The notes beneath the pieces were generated by a model. The model searched no databases and was not told where the DNA came from. It saw nothing but the letters and a program-made list of their open reading frames with translations. Positions 18,586-28,626 of a stretch of DNA of 64,000 nt are shown here, piece after piece (within the stretch, counting starts at the first letter, position 1; each line of letters begins with the position of its first letter). This stretch comes from Synechococcus sp. M16CYN. GTDB taxonomy: Bacteria > Cyanobacteriota > Cyanobacteriia > PCC-6307 > Cyanobiaceae. Position numbers and translations under genes: made by a program. The stretch spans positions 62,001 to 126,000 of the forward strand of contig NZ_AP029048.1 in the NCBI RefSeq assembly GCF_040371545.1, given 5' to 3'.

Positions 18586-19198
18586 TTAGTGGAACCTTCT
18601 GAGATTGAAGCTTGGGATACTTCGGCCATGTGTTAACACCAAAGACCAAAGCAAGTAGCCATTTCCAGCAACTCAGCGGCTCTTGAAGCAAAGGTGAGAT
18701 AGCTTTGTAAAACATCAATCACAATTAAAACGTTGATCAGCATCAGGGAAAACATGGAAGAATTGTAATCAAACCGTTGCGAAAAACCGTGGGATTACTA
18801 AATAATAGCCCCTAGCACCGCGCAGTTGAGGTAAAGGATAGGCCTCGTTAGAAGTAATAGTTATGGACAAGAAATATATTGTCGCAGCACGACCACGGTA
18901 AAAAACCACCTCCGCAATAACTAAACTTCTATCATCCTTTGATAAGATCCTTGGATTCGATCTAATTCGGCAGTAGATCCAGTTTCGTTAATAGTGTTAC
19001 CTATAGCAAAGAGTTGACCTTGAGACACACCCTGGGTTCAACGGAGCCTCGTAGACTTGAGCAGGGTTCTTGACCATGAATCAGAACCAATTTCTTCAGT
19101 CAAATTTCACTACAAAATAATGTTGTTAAAAAATAGTGGTAAGTACTATCGCCCGTCACGAAGTTAGTAAGGGTAAGAGTGTGGTACTGAGCATCGCG
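18586..19198. other. Gene-less spacer between the AI-2E pseudogene and purE (613 bases)
   Basis: No open frame, hairpin with a T-tail or RNA-like fold was recognised. It is AT-rich and lies downstream of purE (minus strand) and upstream of the dead gene, so it probably includes the dead gene's promoter remains. Confidence 0.45.
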
Positions 19199-19762
19199 CT
19201 AACTCATTTGCTCGAGATAAGTACTGCTACCTAAGTCAAGCAAGCGAGCATCTTTTGCCACTACTACATCATGTAAGCTGTTGCGATAATCCGTTAAGCG
19301 CTGAGCCAAGGAATTATCGGAAGTGGCCAGGATCTGAGCGGCGAGTAGCCCGGCGTTAAGGCCTCCATTAATGGCCACCGTGGCGACGGGAATGCCGCCA
19401 GGCATTTGCACAATCGAGTAAAGCGAGTCCATGCCAGATAATGCTCGGCTCTGCACTGGCACTCCAATCACGGGAAGAGTGGTGAGGGCTGCCATCATTC
19501 CGGGAAGATGAGCGGCACCACCGGCGCCGGCCACGATTGCACGATGTCCTCGCCGACGTGCCTGCTGAGCGAACGCCACCATTTCCAGAGGGGTGCGATG
19601 GGCGGATAACACTCGCACCTCTACTACAACCCCTAGCTGTCGCAAGATCGCTGCTGCTGGCTCCATCATTGGCAGATCAGAATCACTGCCCATCACCACG
19701 GCAACGCGGGCAGAAAGAGAGGATACTGTCACAATGTGCTCCGACAGGACTGCCATCGTCAC
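19199..19762 (-). CDS. purE: 5-(carboxyamino)imidazole ribonucleotide mutase (PurE class I)
   Basis: Moves the carboxyl group of N5-CAIR to C4 in purine synthesis. The active-site text VAVVMGSDSDLPMME (about residues 20-34), VLSAHRTP and AGAGGAAHLPGM is all present, with LSGMDSLYSIVQMPGG following. At about 187 residues it carries a short N-terminal extension; the first two ATG codons (19762 and 19756) are both possible. It is divergent from nagA with only 28 bases between likely starts, so the two genes share a very compact promoter region. Downstream is the 613-base empty stretch. Confidence 0.95.
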   Translation of the reverse strand: MTMAVLSEHIVTVSSLSARVAVVMGSDSDLPMMEPAAAILRQLGVVVEVRVLSAHRTPLEMVAFAQQARRRGHRAIVAGAGGAAHLPGMMAALTTLPVIGVPVQSRALSGMDSLYSIVQMPGGIPVATVAINGGLNAGLLAAQILATSDNSLAQRLTDYRNSLHDVVVAKDARLLDLGSSTYLEQMS

Positions 19763-19790
19763 CTTCTAATGGCCTCAAGTGCCAGATTCA

Positions 19791-20942
19791 ATGCGACGGA
19801 TCACTGATGTGCGCTTACCCGCACCCTTGGGTAGTGATACTGAACAACGCTACTGGCTCAATTTAAGCCCACAGGGTGTCATAGTCGCATCCGGCCCGAT
19901 GGAAATAAAAAACCCAGAGGTGAGGAGTAGTTGGCACGGGGATTGGATCAGCCCCCGTGCTGTTGATCTGCAGATTAACGGCGGGTTAGGTCTGGCTTTC
20001 CCGGAATTGGTTCCCACCGATTTACCACGCCTGATAGACCTACTGAAATTGCTCTGGAGAGATGGGGTTGAGGCGATCGCTCCAACCCTAGTGACCTGTG
20101 GGGTTGCTCCGTTACGCAAGTCCCTTGCCGTGTTGCAAGAAGCCAGAAGCTATAAGCGACCCGATTGTTGTCGATTATTAGGTGCCCACCTTGAAGGACC
20201 TTTTTTAGCAGAATCGCGCCGAGGCGCACATCCGAAGCAACACCTAGTTGCACCAAGCCTCACGGCCCTTCATGAACGCATCTGTGGCTACGAATCCGAG
20301 ATTGCCCTGATGACCCTGGCGCCTGAACTCGACGGTGCCGCTACGGTGATTGACCGACTGCGGGATTTAGGGATCACAGTAGCTCTGGGTCACAGCAGCG
20401 CTAACGCCGGCTCCGCAGCAAAAGCTTTTGATCAAGGAGTGGGAATGCTTACCCATGCCTTCAATGCGATGCCGGGATTACATCACCGGGCGCCGGGTCC
20501 AGTGGGGGAAGCATGCAGACGTGATGCCATCGCCCTCGGTCTGATTGCGGATGGCGTACATGTAGATCCGACCATGGCGGTGTTGCTGCAAAAACTTGCA
20601 CCAAATCGAATTGTGTTGGTCAGCGATGCCCTTGCTCCCTACGGACTCGCCGACGGTATACACCGCTGGGATAAGCGAAACTTATTAGTCAAGAACGGCG
20701 TCTGTCGACTGAAGGATGGCACCCTGGCTGGGGTGACCCTACCCCAATTGGAAGCGGTAAAACGTTTGGCCAGATGGAGCGATGACGCAGGGGCTGCTAT
20801 CTGGAGTGCCACGGTAGCCCCACGTGGAGTACTTGGCAGTATCGGCACGCTGGAGCAGATTCTGATTGGACAGCCCCTTACTGCGCTGTTGCGCTGGCAC
20901 CAAACTGCAAAAGGATGTCTGGACTGGAGTTACGCTGCTTAA
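19791..20942 (+). CDS. nagA: N-acetylglucosamine-6-phosphate deacetylase
   Basis: Removes acetate from GlcNAc-6-phosphate, recycling amino sugar from peptidoglycan or making GlcN-6-P. Amidohydrolase-fold motifs: GAHLEGPFL (metal Glu), ALGHSSANA (His), LTHAFNAM (His) and LVSDAL with the catalytic Asp. At about 383 residues it is normal. A GTG at 19779 is in frame, but ATG 19791 (MRRITDVRLP) looks like the family start. It is divergent from purE and followed 31 bases later by chlM on the same strand. The ring of metal ligands is complete, so it should be active. Confidence 0.92.
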   Translation: MRRITDVRLPAPLGSDTEQRYWLNLSPQGVIVASGPMEIKNPEVRSSWHGDWISPRAVDLQINGGLGLAFPELVPTDLPRLIDLLKLLWRDGVEAIAPTLVTCGVAPLRKSLAVLQEARSYKRPDCCRLLGAHLEGPFLAESRRGAHPKQHLVAPSLTALHERICGYESEIALMTLAPELDGAATVIDRLRDLGITVALGHSSANAGSAAKAFDQGVGMLTHAFNAMPGLHHRAPGPVGEACRRDAIALGLIADGVHVDPTMAVLLQKLAPNRIVLVSDALAPYGLADGIHRWDKRNLLVKNGVCRLKDGTLAGVTLPQLEAVKRLARWSDDAGAAIWSATVAPRGVLGSIGTLEQILIGQPLTALLRWHQTAKGCLDWSYAA

Positions 20943-20973
20943 GATTTCGCAGCAGATCGCCTTGTCTCACTAG

Positions 20974-21684
20974 ATGGCCTCTGATCAGCTACTAACGCAG
21001 AAACAGCTCGAAAAGGAAAAAGTAAAGGGATACTTCGAAACCACGGGCTTTGACCGCTGGAACCGCATCTACAGTAAAAGCAATGAAGTGAACAAGGTGC
21101 AGCGCAATATTCGCATTGGTCACCAGAAAACTGTGGATGAAGTGGTGAGTTGGATTCAAGAAGGCGGTGCCGTAAGCGACGTCAGCTTCCTCGATGCCGG
21201 CTGTGGTGTGGGCAGCCTTAGTCTGCCGTTGGCCATCATGGGCGCTGGTTTTGTCTACGCCAGTGACATTTCCGCAACGATGGCCAGGGAAGCGGAACGC
21301 CGGGCTCGAGAAGCTGGCCTCGATATGGGCAAGTTGAAATTCTCCGCTAACGACCTAGAGAGCATCAGCGGGTCTTTTCACACGGTGTGTTGCTTAGATG
21401 TCTTTATCCACTACCCCCAGCCGGCTGCAGAAGAAATGGTGAAGCATTTGTGTAAGCTCACCGAAAAGCGACTGATCGTGAGTTTTGCACCGTACACTCC
21501 ATTTTTAGCAGTGCTCAAAGGTATCGGCCAGTTATTTCCGGGACCTAGCAAAACCACCCGTGCCTACACGCTGAAGGAAGCCGGTATTGTCAAGGCTGCG
21601 GAAGAATGCGGTTTGCGAGTGGTACGCCGCAGCTTGAACAGAGCACCATTTTACTTTTCCCGTCTGATCGAATTTTGCAAATAA
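20974..21684 (+). CDS. chlM: Magnesium protoporphyrin IX methyltransferase (ChlM)
   Basis: Uses S-adenosylmethionine to methylate the propionate of Mg-protoporphyrin IX, the step after Mg chelation in chlorophyll synthesis. The SAM-binding loop FLDAGCGVGSLSLPLA is at about residues 73-88, preceded by YFETTGFDRWNRIY, typical of ChlM/BchM. VCCLDVFIHYPQPAAEEM and ETTRAYTL-like text (TTRAYTLKEAGI) further support it. At 236 residues it is standard. It follows nagA by 31 bases and is a direct sign that the organism makes chlorophyll. Confidence 0.96.
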   Translation: MASDQLLTQKQLEKEKVKGYFETTGFDRWNRIYSKSNEVNKVQRNIRIGHQKTVDEVVSWIQEGGAVSDVSFLDAGCGVGSLSLPLAIMGAGFVYASDISATMAREAERRAREAGLDMGKLKFSANDLESISGSFHTVCCLDVFIHYPQPAAEEMVKHLCKLTEKRLIVSFAPYTPFLAVLKGIGQLFPGPSKTTRAYTLKEAGIVKAAEECGLRVVRRSLNRAPFYFSRLIEFCK

Positions 21685-22131
21685 CGAAATGTTAGCTGAA
21701 TTAAAGACTTCTTTAGACAACATCATGACTAACTATATTTTAGCAAACTTAAGTCTGTTCAAAGCGCCACCATCTGTGAGCAGCACTCTCAATCTCCAGG
21801 TTCGGCCATCATTGAAATCTTTCAAATAAAAGGAGTTACACAATGCGTCATTGAACACTTCTTTAACCCATCTCTTTCGTGCAACGACCCCAATTCGATT
21901 CTCTAGAACCAGAACTCAATAGCAAAAACTCTCTTTATATACGCTAGCTTTTGCTAGGAGAGGCCAATCAAACCCTGTCATAACTATACTATTTTGACTA
22001 GACTTGACAGACTTATGAAGTAACCGAGCATCAGCTGAAGCATAGATAAAGATACGGGCACGTCAACGAGAAATTTGTCTACCATATCGCTGGTGGTTGA
22101 CCTGACTCAAAACTGATGCGATGAGTATGAA
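21685..22131. other. Gene-less spacer chlM-rre1 (447 bases)
   Basis: This is the meeting point of two convergent genes (chlM plus, rre1 minus), where long spacers are usually unnecessary. No open frame, RNA gene or clear terminator was recognised. Confidence 0.45.
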
Positions 22132-22869
22132 TCATTTTACTAAACGGTGCTCCAACGCATAACGCACCAACTCTGTACGGCTGGAGGTGCCAGTTTTGTT
22201 GAACAAGCGACTCACATACTTCTCTACATTACGGATTGATGTTTCTAGTTGACGCGCGATTTCTTTATTCATTAAACCCTCGGCTACCAACTGCAGCACG
22301 CTTGACTCTCTCGGGGTAAAACTATGCACGACGGAGTTCTTTAAAGGCAAGGCTTCCGCTTGGGCTAACAACGAACGGATCTCGGTGATCTGCTTGGCCA
22401 TCTGGCCCATATCGGTATCAGCGAAACGAGCCGCTTCTTGCAGCAGCCGATGTTGGCGCTGAGCGACGTTGCACACCCGTGCTACTAGTTCGTTGGGATC
22501 GAACGGTTTGGAGATGTAGTCGTCTACTCCGGCCATATAACCTTGAGTTCGGTCTGCTGTCATCCCCTTAGCAGTGAGGAAAATCACTGGCGTCCCACCC
22601 AAAAGCTCGTCTTCCCGTAATTTTTTTAATAAGCCGTAGCCATCGAGTTGCGGCATCATTACATCGCTGATTATGACATTGGGCAGCATTTGTTGTGCCT
22701 TAGCAAACCCCTCTTCCCCATTTACCGCGGTGGTGACATCAAAGCCCTCATCTTCTAAATAAGCCTGGACGGCGGTTCGCAGACCCGGCTCATCATCCAC
22801 TAGTAGTAACCGTTGCGATGGCAGTGGCGCCTCTTGCTCATCGTTTGATGTAGTGGGGGCATTGCTCAT
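22132..22869 (-). CDS. NarL/LuxR-type response regulator, Rre1 (ycf29) group
   Basis: Two-component response regulator binding DNA in the cytoplasm. The receiver domain (residues 20-135) has the acidic pair D25/D26, the phospho-acceptor D69 in VIISDVMMPQLDG, and K121 in YISKPFDP. A linker with a likely coiled part (140-175) precedes the LuxR helix-turn-helix (184-245: FTPRESSVLQLVAEGL, NKEIARQLETSIRNVEKYVS). In cyanobacteria this group (Rre1) controls heat, salt and other stress genes, with Hik34 or Hik2 as partners; no histidine kinase is nearby here. The 500 bases upstream are empty, leaving room for an autoregulated promoter. Confidence 0.88.
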   Translation of the reverse strand: MSNAPTTSNDEQEAPLPSQRLLLVDDEPGLRTAVQAYLEDEGFDVTTAVNGEEGFAKAQQMLPNVIISDVMMPQLDGYGLLKKLREDELLGGTPVIFLTAKGMTADRTQGYMAGVDDYISKPFDPNELVARVCNVAQRQHRLLQEAARFADTDMGQMAKQITEIRSLLAQAEALPLKNSVVHSFTPRESSVLQLVAEGLMNKEIARQLETSIRNVEKYVSRLFNKTGTSSRTELVRYALEHRLVK

Positions 22870-23380
22870 GACTGGGGAGATTCTAATTGCAATTTATGGA
22901 GACTGTGTTTAAGAGACAAGTGCAGGTAACTACTTCTGCCGTTCATGCAACCAGGATAGAGAAATCGAGTTCCAGTAGCTTTTCACACAGCATGGCAGGG
23001 TCTACCCTCCGTTGTCTTTAAAAAGCCACAAGTGGTCTGTTAAGCCAAGTTGACTTCTTAGTTGTACTAAATAATTGGAACACCAGGCCCGAGCCAACGT
23101 AGGCAAATCAAACACCTTTTATGCTGTGAAACCGCAAGTTTTCTGGTACCAGTGGTTATAGAGCCATAGATGCAGGGTCCACCATTGCCACCTTCAAGCT
23201 GTTTAATCCAGACCGCTTCATTTAATTTAGTATTCTTAGCGGACGGTAGCTTTTATCGCCAAGAGTACTAAAGGCAACATCGATCCAAAACCAAACAGGT
23301 TCATTGAGAAAATACGGATCTATGTGGCAAAACAAAATAGCGCCGGTTCATGATCGCGACAGCTAGTTACCAACGGTACG
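22870..23380. other. Gene-less spacer between rre1 and the cysteine desulfurase (511 bases)
   Basis: Divergent intergenic region. Nothing recognisable beyond promoter space. The plus-strand frame feeding the desulfurase is closed by TGA at 23351-23353 and has no ATG, GTG or TTG before 23441. Confidence 0.5.
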
Positions 23381-24514
23381 CTGAACAACGTCCCTCTTGC
23401 CTTTGATTTCCAAGCCACCACCCCCTGTGAGGTTGAGGTAGTGGAAGCGATGGCGCCCTATTGGAATAAACATTGGGGAAACCCCTCCAGCCGCCAGCAC
23501 CACCAAGGCCTCATCGCTTCTGCTGCAATCAAGCTGGCTCGGCGCCAAATCGCGGAAGCCATGGCCGTCACACCCGAACGGGTTGTATTCACCAGTGGCG
23601 CCACTGAAGCCAATAACTTGGCCTTGCTTGGTCATGCCCGTACTTACGGAAGTGGCCATTTAATTAGCGTGAACACTGAACATCACGCCGTTTTGGATCC
23701 GCTCGCCCAACTGCAGCGAGAAGGCTTCCAGGTAACACTGTTGCAACCGCAACCTGATGGTTTAATTACCCCATCTCAATTAGAGAGAGCAATCACGTCG
23801 GATACGCGACTCGTAAGTGTGATGGCTGCCAACAATGAGATTGGAGTGTTACAGCCTCTGGCAGAACTAGCAGCAATTTGCCAAGCTCGAAATATCACTA
23901 TTCACAGTGACGCAGCCCAAGCTTTTGGACACATCCCATTGGGACCCGACGTCCTAGGGCTAGATCTGATCAGTATTAGCGCTCATAAACTTTATGGTCC
24001 CAAGGGCGTCGGTGCTCTGATCATCCGAGAAGGCATAAACTTGCAACCACTGCAATGGGGAGGCGGCCAAGAGGGGGGTCTACGGGCAGGCACGCTGCCC
24101 ACTGCCCTTATCGTTGGCTTCGCAACAGCCGTGCAGCAGGCAATGGCAGATCGGGAGGAAAGGTGGAAACGCCTTGCTTGTCTGCGAGATCGGCTCTGGA
24201 GAGGGCTGCAACAAAAGATCCCTGGGCTACAGCTCAACGGCGCCGCTTATCCACGTCTAGCCCACAACCTCAATATTACCATTCCTAGGGTGAGCGGTAG
24301 TCGCTTGTATCGAGATTTACGACCCTACCTTACTTGCAGTAGCGGATCTGCTTGCAGCAAAGGTGCTCCCTCCCACGTACTCCAAGCTATCGGTCGCTCT
24401 CGCTCCGAAGCAAACTCCTCTCTGCGGCTTAGTCTGGGCCGCTATAGCACTGCTAACGATGTAGAACAAGCAATCGTATCGATTGTGGAGGCTGTTGCTA
24501 TGCAACAAATGTAG
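23381..24514 (+). CDS. Cysteine desulfurase (NifS/IscS family), start codon uncertain
   Basis: PLP enzyme that takes sulfur from cysteine for Fe-S cluster and other sulfur cofactor assembly. The N-terminal family text FDFQATTPCEVEVVEAM lies upstream of the first normal start (GTG 23441), so the protein must begin earlier; the only candidate codon before the in-frame stop at 23351 is CTG 23381. From 23441, Lys183 in SISAHKLYGPKG is the PLP lysine and the reactive Cys is in SSGSACSKGAPSHVL. Length from CTG is about 377 residues, normal. Body intact, start odd: either CTG initiation, or a gene that has just lost its start. It is followed by a 770-base empty region. Confidence 0.82.
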   Translation: MNNVPLAFDFQATTPCEVEVVEAMAPYWNKHWGNPSSRQHHQGLIASAAIKLARRQIAEAMAVTPERVVFTSGATEANNLALLGHARTYGSGHLISVNTEHHAVLDPLAQLQREGFQVTLLQPQPDGLITPSQLERAITSDTRLVSVMAANNEIGVLQPLAELAAICQARNITIHSDAAQAFGHIPLGPDVLGLDLISISAHKLYGPKGVGALIIREGINLQPLQWGGGQEGGLRAGTLPTALIVGFATAVQQAMADREERWKRLACLRDRLWRGLQQKIPGLQLNGAAYPRLAHNLNITIPRVSGSRLYRDLRPYLTCSSGSACSKGAPSHVLQAIGRSRSEANSSLRLSLGRYSTANDVEQAIVSIVEAVAMQQM

Positions 24515-25284
24515 TCTTCCCACGATACCCAGTTATTGCTTAGCACTGCCGCCCAGAACGGACGCTTTCAGCTGGGATTCTTTATTGGTACCCAATCCAG
24601 CTATCAGCCAACTAGTGGCTTTGTTTTTAATGACTTCATGCTAGAAGCGTCTGTTAAATGCACCGGTGAACCTTCGAGATGTTATTGATCTAATTCCTGG
24701 GTTATGGATCGTTTTCAACGGTAAAGATTCATGTTATTATAGGCCTTCTCAGCATGCGCCGGACGTCCTTTATTAGGGTCTCTTCAGCCAGTAATAGATC
24801 ACGCTTATATTGCCATTATGTAATTGTTTTTCAGCTTCCCTTTGCTGACTCACTGCTACTGCTGTCGATACTTAAGAGATTATTGATTACGATAATCAAC
24901 TTGGCTTGCACGGTGAATTCATGAATGTACGGTGCATATAGATCTGTTAGTGACATGAATTGACCATAGTGAGTGAACATCAATCACTTGACACTGGTTG
25001 TAACTAAATGCTTATAGCCTGTTGCGTATCTTCACCTCAGTCGGATTGGAGTCGTTTAAATCCACATATACTGCCGGGTGGCTAAAGGGATCACCCTGCT
25101 GACGTCATAGATTTGGTAGTATAGGATCGGGACGATAAGCGCTCAGTTTTGGTAATACAAGCGCCGTTTCTATCACTTTGGCAGTCGCCTTGGCTCGCAA
25201 AGTGCGCTTTATTCTTAGATTTGGACAAAGTCAGACGGCGGTTGGTGGTTGTTCAATACCAAAAGAGAAATTAAATGGGCGGGC
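24515..25284. other. Gene-less spacer between cysteine desulfurase and rsmH (770 bases)
   Basis: Convergent region with no recognisable gene. The open frame starting at 25178 on the plus strand runs antisense into rsmH and is rejected. No tRNA arm or T-tailed hairpin was noticed. Confidence 0.45.
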
Positions 25285-26169
25285 TCAACGATTGTTAACC
25301 CGTCGCGCTAAACGCCATTTAGCACTACGACTGCGAGGGTTGATCCGCCGCTCAGCGCTAGTGGCCACTATTGGCTTTCTAGTTATGTTTTCCAGCCGAT
25401 CGTCCCGCATAAATGCTGTTTTTACCAGCTTATCTTCCAATGAGTGAAAGCTGATGAGACCGATTACTCCCCCAGGCTCCAGCCAACTCGGTCCGCTCTG
25501 CAAAAATCTGTCTAACGCTGTGAGCTCGTTGTTCACGGCAATTCGCAGTGCTTGGAAAGTACGTGTGGCTGGATGAATCCGGCCCCAACGAACCTTTGGT
25601 GGATAGCAACTGGCTACAGCATGAGCTAGCGCTGACGTTCCTTCATAAGCCCCCTGGTCAGCTAGATCGCTTTTGATCCGACGGGCAATTCGACGAGACC
25701 AACGCTCTCCGCCGTAGCTGTAAATGAGATCAGCTAAAGCGTTTTCTTCTAATCGGTTAATCAACTCCGCTGCTGTTTCAACATCGCTATTGGGATTCAT
25801 TCGCATATCTAAGGGGCCATTCAATCGAAAGCTAAAACCTCTTTCCGCCACGTCCAGCTGAGGGCTGCTAACTCCCAAATCTGCGAGCACCATCAATGCC
25901 GACTCAGATGGGGTGTAGTTAGCGAAATTGGCAGCCAGAATGGTGACGCGGTCGCCAAACACTGCCAGACGCTTTGACGCCGCTGCTCGAGCTGTTGGAT
26001 CTTGATCGAGTCCTATTAAGCGAAGGTTGGTATGGCGCTCGAGGAGAAGGGCGCTATGACCACCGCCACCGAGGGTGACATCGATCAACAAACCGTTGTG
26101 ATGCGGTAATTGATCGGCTCCAGCAATCACGGCACCTGCCATTACAGGCACATGACTGAAAGGAAACAC
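25285..26169 (-). CDS. rsmH: 16S rRNA (cytosine(1402)-N4)-methyltransferase
   Basis: Methylates N4 of C1402 in the decoding centre of 16S rRNA with S-adenosylmethionine. The SAM loop [15 protein letters not shown] is at about residues 30-44, with [11 protein letters not shown] before it, [20 protein letters not shown] in the middle and [13 protein letters not shown] near 245. At 294 residues it is normal. It is divergent from ndhH with 57 bases between starts. The family is often beside the mra/mur cluster, but in picocyanobacteria it stands next to ndhH, as here. Confidence 0.96.
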   Translation of the reverse strand: MFPFSHVPVMAGAVIAGADQLPHHNGLLIDVTLGGGGHSALLLERHTNLRLIGLDQDPTARAAASKRLAVFGDRVTILAANFANYTPSESALMVLADLGVSSPQLDVAERGFSFRLNGPLDMRMNPNSDVETAAELINRLEENALADLIYSYGGERWSRRIARRIKSDLADQGAYEGTSALAHAVASCYPPKVRWGRIHPATRTFQALRIAVNNELTALDRFLQSGPSWLEPGGVIGLISFHSLEDKLVKTAFMRDDRLENITRKPIVATSAERRINPRSRSAKWRLARRVNNR

Positions 26170-26226
26170 AGAGCACAGGCGGTAACTGTTTTAGTATCAA
26201 TACATCATGTTGCTTCGTCGCTCTTC

Positions 26227-27411
26227 ATGACGCAGTTAGAAACGCGCACGGAGCCGATGGTGGTGAACTTCGGCCCACATCATCCCTCCATGCATGGGGT
26301 GTTGCGACTGGTGGTCACTCTCGACGGTGAAGACGTGGTGGATTGTGAGCCAGTTATTGGCTATCTCCATCGCGGTATGGAAAAAATCGCAGAGAATCGC
26401 ACGAACGTGATGTTCGTGCCCTACGTGAGCCGCATGGATTACGCAGCTGGCATGTTTTACGAAGCCGTTGTGGTGAACGCTCCGGAGAAGCTAGCCAATA
26501 TTCGTGTTCCCAAGCGAGCTAGCTATATCCGGGTACTGATGTTGGAACTAAACCGAATCGCTAATCATTTGCTTTGGCTTGGCCCCTTTCTTGCCGATGT
26601 GGGAGCCCAGACACCATTCTTTTACATATTTCGAGAGCGAGAAATGATTTACGACTTATGGGAGGCCGCCACTGGACAACGGCTGATTAACAACAACTAC
26701 TTTCGGATAGGTGGTGTGGCTGCCGATTTACCGTGGGGTTGGCTCGAAAAATGCCGCGACTTCTGTGACTGGTTTGCCCCCAAAATTGATGAATACGAGA
26801 AATTGATTACCAACAATCCGATCTTTCGACGCCGAATTGAAGGTTTAGGGACGATTGCTACGAAGGACGCTATCAACTGGAGCCTAAGTGGACCGATGCT
26901 GCGCGCATCTGGCGTACCTTGGGATCTACGTAGGGTGGACCATTACGAGTGCTACGACGACTTTGAGTGGTGCGTGGCCTGGGAGAAAGAAGGCGACTGT
27001 TTCGCCCGCTATCGGGTACGGATCGAAGAAATGCGTCAGTCGCTTAAAATCTTGTGCCAGGCTTGCAACATGATCCCCGGTGGACCCACTGAAAACCTCG
27101 AGGCTAAACGACTGAGTGAAGGAAAAAGCAACGACGCGGCAAGCTTCGATTTACAGTATGTAGCCAAGAAGGTAGCCCCCACGTTTAAGATCCCCAACGG
27201 CGAGCTTTACACCCGCTTGGAATCTGGCAAAGGTGAAATTGGTGTTTTTCTTCAAGGCAATAACAATGTGACCCCTTGGCGTTTCAAAATTCGTGCCGCA
27301 GACAGCAATAACCTGCAAATCCTTCCTCACATTCTCAAGGGGTGCAAAGTAGCTGACATCATGGCCATACTCGGTTCCATTGACGTGATTATGGGATCTG
27401 TAGACCGCTGA
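26227..27411 (+). CDS. ndhH: NAD(P)H-quinone oxidoreductase subunit H (NdhH, 49-kDa)
   Basis: Peripheral-arm NDH-1 subunit that, with NdhK, forms the plastoquinone pocket. Hallmarks are [17 protein letters not shown] (about residues 11-27), [19 protein letters not shown] (40-58) and [11 protein letters not shown] (near 150). The tail ends in IMGSVDR, close to the usual [10 protein letters not shown] of cyanobacteria. The frame is open from 26110, but the first 39 residues run antisense to rsmH, and ATG 26227 gives the family start [11 protein letters not shown]. At 394 residues it is standard. It is monocistronic here, with a 774-base empty region after it. Confidence 0.97.
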   Translation: MTQLETRTEPMVVNFGPHHPSMHGVLRLVVTLDGEDVVDCEPVIGYLHRGMEKIAENRTNVMFVPYVSRMDYAAGMFYEAVVVNAPEKLANIRVPKRASYIRVLMLELNRIANHLLWLGPFLADVGAQTPFFYIFREREMIYDLWEAATGQRLINNNYFRIGGVAADLPWGWLEKCRDFCDWFAPKIDEYEKLITNNPIFRRRIEGLGTIATKDAINWSLSGPMLRASGVPWDLRRVDHYECYDDFEWCVAWEKEGDCFARYRVRIEEMRQSLKILCQACNMIPGGPTENLEAKRLSEGKSNDAASFDLQYVAKKVAPTFKIPNGELYTRLESGKGEIGVFLQGNNNVTPWRFKIRAADSNNLQILPHILKGCKVADIMAILGSIDVIMGSVDR

Positions 27412-28185
27412 TTAACTGAATGATATCGAGGTAAGCATTGAAAGATGAAGCCAGGTGATTAGGTAAGAGCTACAAAAAAACCTCCAATAACCTTAAGCAC
27501 TCTAAGGCAACTCACACAAATAAAATACTGTCCTACCGATTAGATCGCAAGTTAAGTCGGACTAGCGGATTCCTAGGCAATAAAGCGAATACCTGGATTC
27601 TGTGCGGGAGCAATAACCAGAAAGCAATTCTGGCAAAGCCCCCAATAGTTGGCGGTCGCCTTAGTAGCAAGCCTCACTTTCCGAAGGTAAAAGTTACTCT
27701 ATTAAAGTTATCATTTTATCGCAAAAACCAGCAAAAGCGGGCAACGAAAATGACTATGTACAGCGATAAAGATGTTAATAAAGCTCACACTTTTTCTGAA
27801 CTTTAATTTTTTTACAATTAGAGTAGTAGTGAAAAAGTAGCGCCGAGAGTTATATCCACATAAAATCTAATCCGGAAGCGTTAACGCTACTACAAAACCA
27901 GAAGGAATGTAAGACATAGAATCTAATTGTTGTGACAAAGAGGAAAACAAGCTTACCATCATATGTAAAGGTAATATACCTGAAGTAACCCTCTCAGTAT
28001 CTAGAACTCAGTACACATCAATACTGCTGGCACGGTCGCTACTTGACAAACCAAACAGACTGGAAAACAGAAAAGACTAAAGTTTATGTCAACACTACTT
28101 GTGCAACTATAGACCTTGGCAGATTCGGCACCAGAGTGGCGGCACTGCTCGGCTTTGGTGTCAACAACTTATTTGTAATGTTGCA
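27412..28185. other. Gene-less spacer between ndhH and the thioesterase (774 bases)
   Basis: AT-rich, with no open frame of 60 codons except the extension of the thioesterase frame back to 28099. No RNA gene or terminator was recognised. Confidence 0.45.
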
Positions 28186-28626
28186 ATGACTATCTGTACT
28201 TGGTTGGAGTTAACTCGAACGGTGCGCTTCAGCGACACCGATGCTGCTGGTGTGGTTCACTTCCAAAGACTCCTGGGGTGGTGTCACCAGGCTTGGGAGG
28301 CAAGTCTTGAGGAGTTTGGAGTGCCAGCGGTTGCTGTTTTTCCTGGTGGACCAAAAGAACAGCCCAGCGTTGCCCTGCCGATTGTGTACTGTCATGCAAA
28401 CTTTTGCGCTCCGCTACGTATAGGCGATACTGTTGTTATCCAACTGCGACCCAAGAGGCTCAATCCAAGCTGTTTCGAAGTAATCAGTCACCTACGCTTG
28501 GACGATCAGAAAGTTGCGAGTGGTTGCCTACGTCATTTAGCAATTGACGCCAGTACTCGCCAGCGCTGTAACTTGCCCAAACCAATAGAATTTTGGCTGA
28601 AGGCGGCAGCCCTAAGCCGAATCTAA
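28186..28626 (+). CDS. 1,4-dihydroxy-2-naphthoyl-CoA hydrolase (hotdog thioesterase)
   Basis: Hotdog-fold thioesterase that releases DHNA from DHNA-CoA before phytylation in phylloquinone synthesis. The catalytic text TVRFSDTDAAGVVHFQRLL (about residues 11-29) with the nucleophile-activating Asp is the family signature. At 146 residues it is one domain. The frame is open from 28099, but ATG 28186 starts the recognisable domain. It converges on menE with a 15-base overlap (28612-28626), and its neighbours menE, menC, menA and menF belong to the same pathway, which supports the assignment over a generic 4-hydroxybenzoyl-CoA thioesterase. Confidence 0.87.
   Translation: MTICTWLELTRTVRFSDTDAAGVVHFQRLLGWCHQAWEASLEEFGVPAVAVFPGGPKEQPSVALPIVYCHANFCAPLRIGDTVVIQLRPKRLNPSCFEVISHLRLDDQKVASGCLRHLAIDASTRQRCNLPKPIEFWLKAAALSRI

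Noticed and set aside
20073-20080. HIP1 octamer (GCGATCGC), also seen near 52030 and 52835
   Set aside because: Only a handful in 64 kb, close to chance; no HIP1 enrichment as in many freshwater cyanobacteria.
25178-25447. 89-codon plus-strand frame
   Set aside because: Mostly antisense to rsmH, no family text.
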